A stretch of 64,000 nucleotides of DNA, taken from contig NZ_CP107532.1 of the NCBI RefSeq assembly GCF_025813715.1, positions 5,522,501 through 5,586,500 on the forward strand, in the 5' to 3' direction. This document shows positions 50,830-60,738 of the stretch, piece by piece. The notes under the pieces were generated by a model. The model was not told the DNA's origin. It did not search any database and saw nothing but the letters and a program-made list of their open reading frames with translations. The translations under genes and the position numbers were made by a program. This stretch comes from Methylobacterium sp. FF17. GTDB lineage: Bacteria; Pseudomonadota; Alphaproteobacteria; Rhizobiales; Beijerinckiaceae. Position 1 is the stretch's first letter; the number at the start of each line of letters is the position of its first letter.

Positions 50830-51366
50830 ATGCCGTCGACCTTCATCCGCAGCCGCGGTCGCGTTCGTCTGACCTTTCTGCTCGCCGCGCTGACAGGGCT
50901 CATGGCCACCGGCGCTGCCCCGGCCGAAGTCCTTCCCGCACCGGACCTCGCCATTCTGCCGATCCGATTGCTCGACACCTCGGGTGAACCGAATGATCAG
51001 TCGGCGGTCCACACGTCCCGTTTGACGGCAATGGCAAGCGACCTCTCTGCGCAACTCGGTGGTGACAGCGAGTTCCGAATCATCGGGATATCGGCTGCGG
51101 TCCTCGCACAGGCCTGTCCCGAGTCTGATGCCGTCTGCATCCTGGCGCAGGCGCGAAGGACCGGGGCACCGCTTGTCTTCGTCGGTGTCATCCACAAGAG
51201 CAGTACGCTCATCATGCAGATGTTCGCGCGCGTGGTGGACACGGAATCCGGTGCCGCCCGGATCACCCGCGAACTCAACTTCCGCGGCGATACCGACGAA
51301 TCCTGGCAGCGGATGACCACGTTCCTGACACGAGACATCGTCAAGGAATTGCACACGAAGAACTGA
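50830..51366 (+). CDS. Exported DUF2380-type protein
   Basis: 178 residues from the ATG at 50830 (GGGAG 14 bp upstream). A signal peptide (FLLAALTGLMATGAAPAEV) precedes PAPDLAILPIRLLDTSGEPN and a domain with two cysteines (ACPESDAVCIL), then VGVIHKSSTLIMQMFARVVD. This resembles DUF2380 periplasmic proteins of Methylobacterium-like bacteria, often with a role unknown. Divergent from an AraC regulator. Confidence 0.7.
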   Translation: MPSTFIRSRGRVRLTFLLAALTGLMATGAAPAEVLPAPDLAILPIRLLDTSGEPNDQSAVHTSRLTAMASDLSAQLGGDSEFRIIGISAAVLAQACPESDAVCILAQARRTGAPLVFVGVIHKSSTLIMQMFARVVDTESGAARITRELNFRGDTDESWQRMTTFLTRDIVKELHTKN

Positions 51367-51436
51367 AGCGCTTCGGCCACCTGCGCGTAACCCCCGCATT
51401 GCCGCTGCACCGCACCCTGGGCTAGAGGGCCGGACC

Positions 51437-52234
51437 ATGTGGACTCGCCTCGCCCATCCCGGCCACTTCCTGCGCTGGACGCAGCCCGTGATGCCGTGGC
51501 TCGCGGGTCTTTCGGCCCTGCTCCTCGCGGCCGGCCTCTACCTGACCTGGTTCGTGGTGCCGCCCGACTACCAGCAGGGCGAGACCGTCCGGATCATGTA
51601 CATCCACGTGCCGGCGGCCTGGCTGGGGGTGTTCTTCTACGGGGCCATGGCGCTCTCGGCGCTCGGCACCCTGGTCTGGCGCCATCCCCTGGCGGACGTG
51701 GCGCAGCGCGCCGCCGCGCCGATCGGCGCGGCCTTCACGCTGATCTGCCTCGTGACCGGCTCCCTCTGGGGCAAGCCGATGTGGGGCACCTACTGGGTCT
51801 GGGACGCGCGCCTGACCTCCATGCTGGTGCTGTTCCTCATCTATTGCGGCATCATCGCCCTGTGGCGGACCATCGAGGACCCCAACCGGGCCGCGCGCGC
51901 CATCGCGATCCTGACGCTGGTGGGCGCGGTCAACCTGCCGATCATCAAGTTCTCGGTGAACTGGTGGTCGACGCTGCACCAGCCGGCCTCGATCATGCGC
52001 ATGGGCGGCTCCGCCATCGATCCGAGCATGCTCTATCCGCTGCTGGAGATGATCCTCGCCTTCACCCTGCTCGGGGTGACGCTGCACCTCTACGCCATGC
52101 GTACCGAGATCCTGCGCCGCCGGGTCCGCGCCCTGACGATTCGCGAGGCCGAGCGGCTCGATGCGGGCCAGCCCTCCTCACGCGGCTCCACCGCCGCGCC
52201 CTCCCCCATCGGACAGGCCGTGCAGGGGCTCTGA
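51437..52234 (+). CDS. ccmC: Haem exporter subunit CcmC
   Basis: 265 residues with six membrane helices. The tryptophan-rich haem-binding motif (WGKPMWGTYWVWDARLTSML) and flanking histidines (MYIHVPAAW, WWSTLHQPAS) are diagnostic. CcmC loads haem onto CcmE on the periplasmic face during cytochrome c maturation (System I). It heads ccmC-ccmD-ccmG. Confidence 0.96.
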   Translation: MWTRLAHPGHFLRWTQPVMPWLAGLSALLLAAGLYLTWFVVPPDYQQGETVRIMYIHVPAAWLGVFFYGAMALSALGTLVWRHPLADVAQRAAAPIGAAFTLICLVTGSLWGKPMWGTYWVWDARLTSMLVLFLIYCGIIALWRTIEDPNRAARAIAILTLVGAVNLPIIKFSVNWWSTLHQPASIMRMGGSAIDPSMLYPLLEMILAFTLLGVTLHLYAMRTEILRRRVRALTIREAERLDAGQPSSRGSTAAPSPIGQAVQGL

Positions 52235-52298
52235 GGCCCCCGCTGCCCGGCTTGCCCGCCCCCTGCACGGCCCCTCTGAACGCCCCTGAGGTTCGGAC

Positions 52299-52451
52299 AT
52301 GATTCTCGGCCCGCATGCCGGCTACATCCTCGGCGCCTACGCCTTCACCGTCCTCGTCATCGGCGCCCTGATCGGCCACGCCCTGCGCGATCACCGGACG
52401 CAGAAGCGGGCGCTGGCCACGCTGCAGGACGGCGCGGGGGAGCGCCCGTGA
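52299..52451 (+). CDS. ccmD: Haem exporter small subunit CcmD
   Basis: 50 residues from the ATG at 52299 to TGA at 52449-52451. One membrane helix (GYILGAYAFTVLVIGALIG) and a basic cytosolic tail (RDHRTQKRALATL) match CcmD. It stabilises the CcmC-CcmE haem complex. It overlaps the ccmG start by 4 bp (GTGA). Confidence 0.93.
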   Translation: MILGPHAGYILGAYAFTVLVIGALIGHALRDHRTQKRALATLQDGAGERP

Positions 52452-53047
52452 GCGAACCCGTGACGGAGGCTCCGGCGCCGGCCCGCCGATCGCTCCTGGT
52501 GATCCTGCCGCTGGTCACCTTCGTGGTGCTCGCCGGGATCTTCTTCCTGCGGCTCCGCTCGGGCGTCGACCCGGCCGCCATTCCCTCCGCTCTGATCGGC
52601 AAGCCCGCGCCCGCCTTCGCCCTGCCGGCGATGCCCGGCCTCTCGGCCAACGGCGCGCCCGTCCCCGGCCTTGCGCGCAGCGATCTTCTCGGCGGTGTCA
52701 CGGTCGTGAACTTCTGGGCGTCCTGGTGCGCGCCCTGCCAGATCGAGCATCCCCAGCTGATGCGCCTCGCGCGGGAGCCCGGGGTGCGGCTGGTGGGGAT
52801 CGATTACAAGGACACGCCGGAGAACGGTCGCCGCTTCCTGACGCGCAACGGCGTGCCGTTCCAGGCGGTCGGAATGGATGTCGAGGGGCGCGCCGGCATC
52901 GATTTCGGCGTCTACGGCGTTCCCGAGACCTTCATCATCGGACCGGACGGCACGATCCGCGACAAGCTCGTCGGCATCGTCACGCCGGAGAATTATGCCA
53001 GCGTCCTCGCCAAGGTCCAGGCCGCCGGCCAGCCTGCGGTACGCTGA
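52448..53047 (+). CDS. ccmG: Thiol:disulphide interchange protein CcmG/DsbE
   Basis: 199 residues from a GTG overlapping the ccmD stop. An N-terminal membrane anchor (SLLVILPLVTFVVLAGIFFL) holds a periplasmic thioredoxin-like domain with the active site WCAPC, followed by GIDYKDTPENGRRFL and the cis-Pro region YGVPETF. It keeps apocytochrome c or CcmH thiols reduced for haem attachment. Confidence 0.96.
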   Translation: MSEPVTEAPAPARRSLLVILPLVTFVVLAGIFFLRLRSGVDPAAIPSALIGKPAPAFALPAMPGLSANGAPVPGLARSDLLGGVTVVNFWASWCAPCQIEHPQLMRLAREPGVRLVGIDYKDTPENGRRFLTRNGVPFQAVGMDVEGRAGIDFGVYGVPETFIIGPDGTIRDKLVGIVTPENYASVLAKVQAAGQPAVR

Positions 53048-53062
53048 CGACCGGCCGCGCTT

Positions 53063-53779
53063 TCAGCGTTCGGGCGTGAGCAGGCGCTGGTACTCGGCCT
53101 CGGGCACGCCGTAGCTGTCCCCAGCCGCGACCTTCAGCTTGGCACGATCCAGCACCTGGACGTGCGAACGCCGGGCCTTGATCGCTCCGGCGCCCTCGAG
53201 GTTGTGGATCGCGGTGGTAACCCCGGGCCGGCGCACGCCGAGCATCGTCGACAGGAACTCGTGGGTCACCGGGAACTCGTCGCCATCGACCCGGTCGTGG
53301 CACATCAGCAGCCAGCGGGCGAGGCGTTCCTCCAGGGTGTGGCTGCCGTTCGACAGGGCGGTATCGGCCGTCTGGAGATGCGTCACGTAGGCGTAGCGGG
53401 CAAAGACCTGCCGCAAGCTGACCCGATCCTCGATCAACCGGCGGAAGGCTTCGCTTTCCACGCGCACCGCCTCGCCCTCGATCTGCACGAAGGTTTCGTG
53501 CGGTGTCCGGTCCACGTCGAGCAGCAGGGGTACGCCGACGAGGCCCTCCCGGCCGGTGATGCACACCTCGATGCGCCGGCCTCCGGGCGTGGTGGCCACC
53601 TCCGAAGCAATGCCGGATTCGAGGAAGTGCAGATGGGTGATCGGCGCGTGGGCCGCGATCAGGACATCGCGGCGCGAGAGGGATACGGACTCGGCGATTG
53701 CGCGGACGGCGTCGTAATCGTTCCCTTCGAGGGTGCCGAGAAGCCGGTTTCGAACGTATCGCTGTGACGGCACCGACAT
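53063..53779 (-). CDS. Crp/Fnr-family transcription regulator
   Basis: 238 residues. An effector-binding domain (HLHFLESGIASEVATTPGGR, GREGLVGVPLLL) is followed by TLEERLARWLLMCHDRV and a helix-turn-helix (FPVTHEFLSTMLGVRRPGVT). This is the short form common in Methylobacterium-like genomes, without FNR cysteines. It ends 16 bp from the ccmG stop, convergent. Its paralogue lies at 54640-55395. Confidence 0.9.
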   Translation of the reverse strand: MSVPSQRYVRNRLLGTLEGNDYDAVRAIAESVSLSRRDVLIAAHAPITHLHFLESGIASEVATTPGGRRIEVCITGREGLVGVPLLLDVDRTPHETFVQIEGEAVRVESEAFRRLIEDRVSLRQVFARYAYVTHLQTADTALSNGSHTLEERLARWLLMCHDRVDGDEFPVTHEFLSTMLGVRRPGVTTAIHNLEGAGAIKARRSHVQVLDRAKLKVAAGDSYGVPEAEYQRLLTPER

Positions 53780-53952
53780 GAAACGTTGCAGCTCTATAGA
53801 GCAGCCATCAGAATTATGCTGCTCGGAAAGTGGGATCGAGATCTCTCATAGACGGATCGACGTCACAGGGAACTGGCGACACAGCGTCTGTACTATCTCG
53901 TACAATCTCCTTCATTCTGGATGAGTTCAGTGATGTGCGGAAAGGTACGTTA

Positions 53953-54183
53953 TCAGACACCCGGAAACGGGATGCTCATGAGGATCGTGCCGGACTCGTC
54001 GGTGATCTCGAAGCACCGTGCGCTCCAGAGTCGGGAATTGCCGTAGGTTTCGGGACGCCCCATGATGTCTTGGATGATTTCCAACGCCATGATGCGGGCA
54101 TCGTCCAGGTTCGGCAGGTCGTCGCCGTCCGGATCGACGATCAGGGCATCGTGATCCCTGATGTTGAGGAAGTATCGAGGCAT
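53953..54183 (-). CDS. DUF6894 family protein
   Basis: 76 residues from the ATG at 54181-54183. The chain starts MPRYFLNIRDHDALIVDPDG and has the family pattern of an N-terminal beta strand, DDLPNLDDAR helix and a C-terminal strand (CFEITDESGTILMSIPF). DUF6894 proteins are small cytosolic proteins abundant in Methylobacterium and Bradyrhizobium, of unknown function. The gap 54184-54639 upstream shows no gene. Confidence 0.85.
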   Translation of the reverse strand: MPRYFLNIRDHDALIVDPDGDDLPNLDDARIMALEIIQDIMGRPETYGNSRLWSARCFEITDESGTILMSIPFPGV

Positions 54184-54639
54184 AAGCGTCTTGTCCGGCG
54201 CGCACCGGGGTAATGCCGCATCGCGCGCGGATCGAACGGCACCGCTTGAGCAGCTTGAGCTACCCACCTTCGTCCTCACACGGACCTTAGGCCGCCCGTG
54301 CCCTGGCCTCAAGCATCCCCGCGGGGAGAAAGGGACGCATCGGGGGTACCCGAGTGCCGTGACCCGAACGCAACACTGTATCGTCTTCCGCCTCCGAACC
54401 ATACGCGACGGAGGCGGCCGAACACAATTCACGATGGCATAGAAGGAATGAGAATAGAAGCTCCGGGTAAACAACTAAAGATTATTCTTTCAGTATAAAC
54501 CTTGGAGTTGCATTTACAGAGATAGAGCAATCGACCTTTGTACGGTATCGGACTAATCTGTACGAAGACATTCTATTCACAAGGCTCATCTAATGTGTCA
54601 TGTGCGCTTCGTTGCCTGACGCTGTTCGGGCTCCGGGAG

Positions 54640-55395
54640 ATGACGTGTTCGGCCTCCCCACTTGAGATTGCCGGAGTTGTGACGTCGCCCGTCGTTCAAT
54701 CTGACATTCGCAACCGTCTGCTTCGAGCGCTCACTGCGGTCGATTTCGATCGGCTTCGTCCGGATCTCGTGCGCTGCTCCTTCGAGCAGGGCGCGATCCT
54801 GGAAGCGCCCGGCCAGCCGGTGGAGGCCGTGCATTTCCCCGAGCCCGGGATGCTGTCGGTCGTGGCCCATGCCGCCGACGGCACCCAGGCCGAGGTCGGC
54901 ATCGTCGGGCCCGAGGGCATGACGGGCCTGCCCCTCCTCAACGGCGTCGATGCTTCGCCCCATACCACCCTCGTCCAGGTGCCCTGCCGGACGCTGCGCA
55001 TCGAGACCGAGGCCTTCCGCCGGGCGCTCGTCGACAGTCCGGCCTTGCAGGAGCACCTGCAGCGCTACGCGCAGGTGTTCACCGTGCAACTGGCCCAGGG
55101 CGCGCTCTGCAACGCGCAGTTCACCATCGAGCAGCGCCTCGCCCGTTGGCTCCTGATGTGCCACGACCGCGCCGACCGCGAGGACCTCCCCCTCACCCAC
55201 GAACTCCTGTCGCTGATGCTCGGCGTACGTCGCGCGGGCGTGACCACGGGCTTGCGGGTGCTCGAACTCGCCGGGGCCCTGAAGACGCGACGCGGCGGCA
55301 TCGGCATCCGCGACCGCGCGGCCCTCATGGCCATCGCGGGGGCCTCCTATGGTGTGCCGGAGGCCGAATACGCCCGGATCCTCGCGGGCGTCTGA
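54640..55395 (+). CDS. Crp/Fnr-family transcription regulator
   Basis: 251 residues from the ATG at 54640, preceded by GGGAG. Domain order: cNMP-type barrel (FPEPGMLSVVAHAADGTQAE, GPEGMTGLPLLNGVD), dimer helix with IEQRLARWLLMCHDR, and a helix-turn-helix (LPLTHELLSLMLGVRRAGVT). Very similar in layout to the regulator at 53063-53779, suggesting duplication. No FNR-type cysteine cluster. Signal unknown. Confidence 0.9.
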   Translation: MTCSASPLEIAGVVTSPVVQSDIRNRLLRALTAVDFDRLRPDLVRCSFEQGAILEAPGQPVEAVHFPEPGMLSVVAHAADGTQAEVGIVGPEGMTGLPLLNGVDASPHTTLVQVPCRTLRIETEAFRRALVDSPALQEHLQRYAQVFTVQLAQGALCNAQFTIEQRLARWLLMCHDRADREDLPLTHELLSLMLGVRRAGVTTGLRVLELAGALKTRRGGIGIRDRAALMAIAGASYGVPEAEYARILAGV

Positions 55396-55413
55396 AGGCG
55401 CCCCGTCGCCGTC

Positions 55414-56037
55414 TCAGACGGCGCCCGGCTCCTTGCGTTCGTGCCGCATCAGCAATGGCGTCTGGGCGAGCGCGAAGGCGATGGTCAGCGGCATGATGCC
55501 GAACACCTTGAAGCTGACCCAGAAATCCTCCGTCTGGGTGCGCCACACCACCTCGTTGATGACGGCCAGCACGAGGAAGAACACGCCCCAGCGGAAGGTG
55601 AGCTTGCGCCAGCCCTCGTCGGTCAGGGCGAACATCGAGTCGAGCACCACGGAGAGCAGGGACTTGCCGAAGGCGAGCCCGCCGAGCAGCACGAGGCCGA
55701 ACAGCGTATTCACGATGGTCGGCTTCATCATGATGAAGGTCTTGTCCTGAAGCGCCACGGTCAGGCCGCCGAACACCACCACCACCACGCCCGACACGAG
55801 CGGCATGATGGGCAGGCGCCGCATCAGGGCGTAGTGGATCGCCAGCGCCACCAGGGTGGCGGCGATGAAGGCGCCGGTGGCCGCGAACAGCTTCTGGTCG
55901 GGATGGACCCCGAGGCGCTCCGCATAGGCGTTGCCGAAGAAGAAGATCATCAGGGGCCCGAGCTCGAGGGCGAGCTTGAGGAGAGGTGGAAGGTGGCGGC
56001 GCGGGGGGATGGCTTCGATCTGCATGGGGTCCGTCAT
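55414..56037 (-). CDS. yciB: Inner-membrane spanning protein YciB (septation protein A)
   Basis: 207 residues with five to six helices and the family motifs [39 protein letters not shown] and [20 protein letters not shown]. YciB affects envelope integrity and septation. In alphaproteobacteria it lies next to ftsY, as here. Confidence 0.94.
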   Translation of the reverse strand: MTDPMQIEAIPPRRHLPPLLKLALELGPLMIFFFGNAYAERLGVHPDQKLFAATGAFIAATLVALAIHYALMRRLPIMPLVSGVVVVVFGGLTVALQDKTFIMMKPTIVNTLFGLVLLGGLAFGKSLLSVVLDSMFALTDEGWRKLTFRWGVFFLVLAVINEVVWRTQTEDFWVSFKVFGIMPLTIAFALAQTPLLMRHERKEPGAV

Positions 56038-56094
56038 AGTGGAGGCGCGGCGCGGGCGTGACGCGACACGGCGTTTCAGGGATGGGCGCGCCCG

Positions 56095-57573
56095 TCAGCC
56101 CGCGTCGAGCCCCGCGATGGCGCGGGCGAAATCGCGCGCCGCGAAGGGTTCCAAGTCCTCGACGCCTTCGCCGACGCCGATGAAGTGCACGGGCAGGCCG
56201 AACTTGGCCGCCAGCGCCACCAGGATGCCGCCCCGCGCCGTGCCGTCGAGCTTCGTCATCACGAGGCCCGTGACGTTGGCGGCCTTCGAGAACAGCTCGA
56301 CCTGGCTCAGCGCGTTCTGGCCCACGGTGGCGTCGAGGACGAGGAGCACGGCGTGGGGGGCCTCCGGATCGATCTTGCGGATCACCCGCAGGATCTTCTC
56401 GAGTTCCGCCATCAGCCCGGCCTTGTTCTGGAGGCGGCCGGCGGTGTCGATCAGCAGGACGTCGGTGCCCTGTACCTTGGCCGCCTCGTAGGCGTCGAAG
56501 GCGAGGCCGGCCGCGTCGGATCCCTGCGCACGGGCGATGACGGGCGTCTGCGTGCGCTGGCCCCAGACCTTGAGCTGCTCGATCGCCGCCGCCCGGAAGG
56601 TGTCGCCGGCCGCCAGCATCAGCGAATGCCCCTCCGCCTTGAGCTTCAGGGCGAGCTTGCCGATGGTGGTGGTCTTGCCCGCGCCGTTGACGCCGATCAT
56701 CAGGATCACGAAGGGCTTCTTCGACGTATCGATGCGGAACGGGATCGCCACGGGGGTGAGCGCGCGCTCGACCTCGGCCGCCAGGATCTCGCGCACCGCG
56801 TCCGGCGAGATGCCCTTCTCGTAGCGGCCCTTGCCGACGGCCTCCGAGATCCGCGTCGCCGTCTCGATGCCGAAATCGGCCTGGATCAGGGCGTCCTCCA
56901 GCTCCTCCAGGGTGTCGGCGTCGAGCTTGCGCTTGGTGAACAGGCCGGTGACGCGCTCGGTCAGCGCCGTGGAGGTGCGCTTCATGCCCCCCGTCAGCCG
57001 GCTCCACCAGCCACGCTTCGGCTCGTCCGCGCCCGCCTCGGGCTCCGGCATGAAGATCTGGGTTGAGACCTCGGGTTCCGGCTCGGGTTCCGCCGCAACC
57101 GGGGCCGGCTCGGCCGTGAAGGCCGGCTGGGGCGTAAAGGTTTGGCTCGTTGTGTCGGCGGCCTCGGCGCCGCGCGCCGGGTCGTCGCCGGCGGTGCCGG
57201 CGGGCGGGCGTTCCTGCGCACCTTCTACGGGTTGGAGGTCGGCCCCCTCGAGTTCGTCCGGCACCGCGTTCTTGCCCGGCGCCCCTTCGTCCGGCTCCCC
57301 CGGGGGAGGCGGTACGTGGGAGACGTCCGTCGCGGCCGTGGCGAAGTCCGGCTGACCCTCGGAGAACGAGGCGGGGGATTCAGGCGGGGGCGCGACCGGC
57401 TCGATGGCCGGCGCAGGTTCAGGCGCAGGTTCAGGCGCAGGTTCGGGCGCAGGTGTCGGCGCCGGGGCGGGTTTCGGGTCCGGCGGCTGCACGGGCACCG
57501 GCGCCGGGCGCGGCTCCTCCTTGGTGCCGAACATCTTGCGCAGCAGCCAGCCCGGCCTCTTGTCTTCGCTCAT
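56095..57573 (-). CDS. ftsY: Signal recognition particle receptor FtsY
   Basis: 492 residues from the ATG at 57571-57573. The first ~190 residues are an acidic, Pro/Ala-rich extension including tandem PAPEP repeats. The NG domain follows: DADTLEELEDALIQADFG, Walker A GVNGAGKTTT (about 293), DTAGR, and TKLDGTARGGILV. FtsY is the GTPase receptor that docks ribosome-SRP complexes at the membrane. The frame upstream of the start overlaps the divergent pseudouridine synthase gene and is not coding. Confidence 0.96.
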   Translation of the reverse strand: MSEDKRPGWLLRKMFGTKEEPRPAPVPVQPPDPKPAPAPTPAPEPAPEPAPEPAPAIEPVAPPPESPASFSEGQPDFATAATDVSHVPPPPGEPDEGAPGKNAVPDELEGADLQPVEGAQERPPAGTAGDDPARGAEAADTTSQTFTPQPAFTAEPAPVAAEPEPEPEVSTQIFMPEPEAGADEPKRGWWSRLTGGMKRTSTALTERVTGLFTKRKLDADTLEELEDALIQADFGIETATRISEAVGKGRYEKGISPDAVREILAAEVERALTPVAIPFRIDTSKKPFVILMIGVNGAGKTTTIGKLALKLKAEGHSLMLAAGDTFRAAAIEQLKVWGQRTQTPVIARAQGSDAAGLAFDAYEAAKVQGTDVLLIDTAGRLQNKAGLMAELEKILRVIRKIDPEAPHAVLLVLDATVGQNALSQVELFSKAANVTGLVMTKLDGTARGGILVALAAKFGLPVHFIGVGEGVEDLEPFAARDFARAIAGLDAG

Positions 57574-57597
57574 TCCCGCTTGCTCCCCGGACCCGGC

Positions 57598-58329
57598 ATG
57601 GTAAGCGCCAAGGCCATGCCCCCAGCCGATGCCCTCGTAACAGACATAGGCGCGCGCCTCCTCTACCGCGATGCCCTGGTGCTCGTCATCGACAAGCCGG
57701 CGGGTTTGCCCGTCCATCCCGGCCCGAAAGGGGGCGAGACCCTCACCGACCACCTCGATGCCCTCCGTTTCGGCCTGCCCCGGCGCCCGGAGGCCGCCCA
57801 CCGCCTCGACCGCGACACCTCCGGCTGCCTCGCCCTGGGGCGCCACGCCAAGGCGCTCGCACGCCTGAACAAGCTGTTCGCCGCGAGCGGCACGGTAGAG
57901 AAGACGTACTGGGCCCTGGTCGAGGGCGGCCCGACGGAGGAGGCCGGCAGCATCGAACTGGCCCTGGCCCGCCGCTCCGACGACCCGCGTTCCTGGTGGA
58001 TGAAGGCCGACCCGGCGGGCGACCCCGCGCTGACGCGCTTCGTCGTGCTTGGGCGCGGGGGCGGCCTGACCTGGCTCGCCCTCTCGCCGGTCACCGGGCG
58101 TACCCACCAGCTCCGCGTGCATTGCGCCGCGATGGGCTACCCGATCCTCGGCGACCCCATCTACGGCACCGCGCCCCGCAGCGGCGGCCCCGGCCTCCAG
58201 CTTCATGCGCGGGCCCTGAGCCTGCCGCTCTATCCGAAGAAGCCGCCGATCCGGGTGGAAGCTCCGGCCCCGGCACAGATGCGGGCGGGGCTCGAAGCGT
58301 GCGGATACGCGGCGGCAACAGGGGCCTGA
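57598..58329 (+). CDS. RluA-family RNA pseudouridine synthase
   Basis: 243 residues from the ATG at 57598 (or 57616). Motifs: LVIDKPAGLPVHPG, the catalytic HRLDRDTSGCLAL with the nucleophilic Asp, and GRTHQLRVHCAAMGYPILGD. It isomerises uridine to pseudouridine in rRNA or tRNA; no S4 domain is present. Divergent from ftsY with 24 bp between starts. Confidence 0.92.
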   Translation: MVSAKAMPPADALVTDIGARLLYRDALVLVIDKPAGLPVHPGPKGGETLTDHLDALRFGLPRRPEAAHRLDRDTSGCLALGRHAKALARLNKLFAASGTVEKTYWALVEGGPTEEAGSIELALARRSDDPRSWWMKADPAGDPALTRFVVLGRGGGLTWLALSPVTGRTHQLRVHCAAMGYPILGDPIYGTAPRSGGPGLQLHARALSLPLYPKKPPIRVEAPAPAQMRAGLEACGYAAATGA

Positions 58330-58351
58330 CCCCGCCGCCCCGGCGCCGGCC

Positions 58352-59596
58352 TCAGGCGGCGATGAGCACGCGTCCGTCATGCCCAGCGATCGTCACCTCG
58401 CGAAAGACGCCGGCGGGCGTCTCGGGCGGCAGGCGCACCGGCGTGAACCCTTCCGTGCGCCCGATGCCGCCGCGCTCGGTGAGTACCCGGTGCCGGCGCC
58501 CCACCTCCCCCGCCAGATGCGTCGCGAGGGCCGCCGCCCCGGCCTCCCGCAGGCGGGCCGCGCGTTCGCGTACGACCGCGTCCGGCACCGGCGGCATCCG
58601 CGCGGCCGGCGTGCCGGGGCGTGGCGAGTAGGGGAAGACGTGCAGATGCGTCAGCCCGCATTCGGTCACGAGGTCGAGGGAGCGGGCGAACTGCGCCTCG
58701 GTCTCGGTGGGAAAGCCCGCGATGAGGTCGGCCCCGACGACCGCGCCGGGGCGTGAGGCCCGCACGGCCTCGCAGAACCGGATCGCGTCCGCGCGGGTGT
58801 GACGCCGCTTCATTCGCTTCAGGATGAGGTCGTCCCCGGCCTGGAGCGAGAGATGGAGATGCGGCATCAGGCGCGGCTCGCCGGCGATCGCCTCCATCAG
58901 GGCCGCGTCGGCTTCGATGGAGTCGATGGAGGAGAGGCGCAGCCGCCCGAGTCCCGGCACCCGTGCGAGGATCGCCTGGACGAGGTGCCCGAGGCTTGCG
59001 CTCCCGGGAAGATCGCGGCCCCAGGCGGTGAGGTCGACGCCGGTAAGCACCACCTCGCAGCCGCCCGCCTCCACGATGCGGGCGACCTGATCGATCACGT
59101 CGGGCAGGGCGACGGAACGGGAATTGCCGCGCCCGAACGGGATGACGCAGAAGGTGCAGCGGTGGTCGCAGCCGTTCTGCACCGGCACGAAGGCTCGGGT
59201 CTGCCCGGCGATGCCGGAGATCCGGGTGGGGGCGGCCTGGCGCACCGCCATGATGTCGTCCACGCGAGCGCGGGCCTCGGGGGGGCTCGGCTCCGACCAT
59301 GTCTCCGCCCGGCCCTTCGCGTCGTTGCCGACGAGGCGCGCAACCTCCGGCATCGCGGCGTAGGCGGCGGTCTCCACCTGCGCGCCGCACCCGGTCACCA
59401 CGATCTCGGCCCCCGGCCGGGCGCGGGCGAGCCGGCGGATCGCCTTGCGGGCCTGGCGCCCGGCCTCCGCCGTCACCGCGCAGGTGTTGACGATGACGAG
59501 GTCGCGGCTTTCCGCCCCCGCCGTCGCATGCCCGCGCATCACCTCCGACTCGACGGTGTTGAGGCGACACCCGAAGGTCAGGGTCTCCACTGCCAT
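58352..59596 (-). CDS. mtaB: tRNA t6A37 methylthiotransferase MtaB
   Basis: 414 residues from the ATG at 59594-59596, 2 bp after dapF. The N-terminal UPF0004 domain has cysteines in TFGCRLN, NTCAVT and TGCGAQ; the radical-SAM site is NGCDHRCTFCVIP. A C-terminal TRAM-like region ends the protein. It adds a methylthio group to N6-threonylcarbamoyladenosine at tRNA position 37. The dapF-mtaB order is usual in alphaproteobacteria. Confidence 0.93.
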   Translation of the reverse strand: MAVETLTFGCRLNTVESEVMRGHATAGAESRDLVIVNTCAVTAEAGRQARKAIRRLARARPGAEIVVTGCGAQVETAAYAAMPEVARLVGNDAKGRAETWSEPSPPEARARVDDIMAVRQAAPTRISGIAGQTRAFVPVQNGCDHRCTFCVIPFGRGNSRSVALPDVIDQVARIVEAGGCEVVLTGVDLTAWGRDLPGSASLGHLVQAILARVPGLGRLRLSSIDSIEADAALMEAIAGEPRLMPHLHLSLQAGDDLILKRMKRRHTRADAIRFCEAVRASRPGAVVGADLIAGFPTETEAQFARSLDLVTECGLTHLHVFPYSPRPGTPAARMPPVPDAVVRERAARLREAGAAALATHLAGEVGRRHRVLTERGGIGRTEGFTPVRLPPETPAGVFREVTIAGHDGRVLIAA

Positions 59597-59598
59597 GC

Positions 59599-60492
59599 TC
59601 AGGCCGAGCCTTCGGGTGAAAACATCTCCGGCGGGAAGTTGCCGTCCCATTCGAGCGCCACGGGGCCGGTCATCAGCACGTGGTCGTCGGCCCGCCACTC
59701 GATGACGAGGTCACCGCCGGGGAGATGCACCGTGGCCCCCCGCCCGATCATGCGTAGGCGCGAGGCCGCCACCACGGTGGCGCAGGCGGCGGTGCCGCAG
59801 GCCAGCGTCAGGCCGGCTCCGCGCTCCCAGACCCGGAGCTTGATCCTGTCGGGCGCGACCACCTGGGCGATCGAGATGTTGGCGCGTTCCGGAAAGATCG
59901 GGTGGTTCTCCAGCATCGGGCCGATGCGGGCGAGATCGTAGCTGTCGGGGTCGCGCTCGACGAAGAAGATCGCGTGCGGATTGCCCATGTTGACGACGCC
60001 GGGCGAGTGCAGCACCGGATCGTCGATGGGACCGACCTGCAGCTCGATCCGCCGCGTGTCCTGGAACGGCTCGGCCAGCGGGATCTCGTCCCAGGCGAGC
60101 TTCGGCCGGCCCATATCGACGGTGAAGGAGCGCTCGGCGACGCGCTTGACGCTGACCACGCCGCCCTGCGTCTCGAGGGTCAGCCGGCCGCTCTCCGCCG
60201 GGCGCGCCATGGCGGGGTCGTCGAGCATCGCGTAGGCGACGCAGCGGGTGCCGTTGCCGCAGGCGCCGGATTCGGAGCCGTCCGTATTGTAGATGCGCAG
60301 CGACGCGTCGGTTCCGGGCAGGCGCGGGTCGTGGATGACCATCAGCTGGTCGAAGGCCGAGCGCGGGTGCTCCGCGATGGCGCGTGCCTCTCCGGCCGCG
60401 ACGCGGATGGCGGTGCCGCGCAGGTCCAGCACCACGATCTGGTTGCCGGCGCCGTGCATCTTCAGGAATCGTCGATGGGCAAGCTCGCTCAT
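59599..60492 (-). CDS. dapF: Diaminopimelate epimerase
   Basis: 297 residues from the ATG at 60490-60492. Catalytic cysteines are in [10 protein letters not shown] and [13 protein letters not shown]; the N-terminal [16 protein letters not shown] is typical. It converts LL- to meso-diaminopimelate for lysine and peptidoglycan. First gene of dapF-mtaB. Confidence 0.95.
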   Translation of the reverse strand: MSELAHRRFLKMHGAGNQIVVLDLRGTAIRVAAGEARAIAEHPRSAFDQLMVIHDPRLPGTDASLRIYNTDGSESGACGNGTRCVAYAMLDDPAMARPAESGRLTLETQGGVVSVKRVAERSFTVDMGRPKLAWDEIPLAEPFQDTRRIELQVGPIDDPVLHSPGVVNMGNPHAIFFVERDPDSYDLARIGPMLENHPIFPERANISIAQVVAPDRIKLRVWERGAGLTLACGTAACATVVAASRLRMIGRGATVHLPGGDLVIEWRADDHVLMTGPVALEWDGNFPPEMFSPEGSA

Positions 60493-60738
60493 GCCGCCGT
60501 GTCTCTCGTCCTCGTCCTCGGGGGTTCCATCCTGCGGCCTATAGGCCAAAGCGACGGGGCGCGCACGGGGGCGGAGGGCGCGGCAACGTTGCAGAAGGGC
60601 CGCGCCGCGACACCATCGTGCGGGCCGGCACTCGGGACGCCTCGCCGGACGTCGCGGTCGCCACTACCTTGTGGCGATTCTCCGGGGTCGTCCGACACGA
60701 CGGCAGCCGGGCCTCAGCGACCTTCCGGAGCCCGCCCC

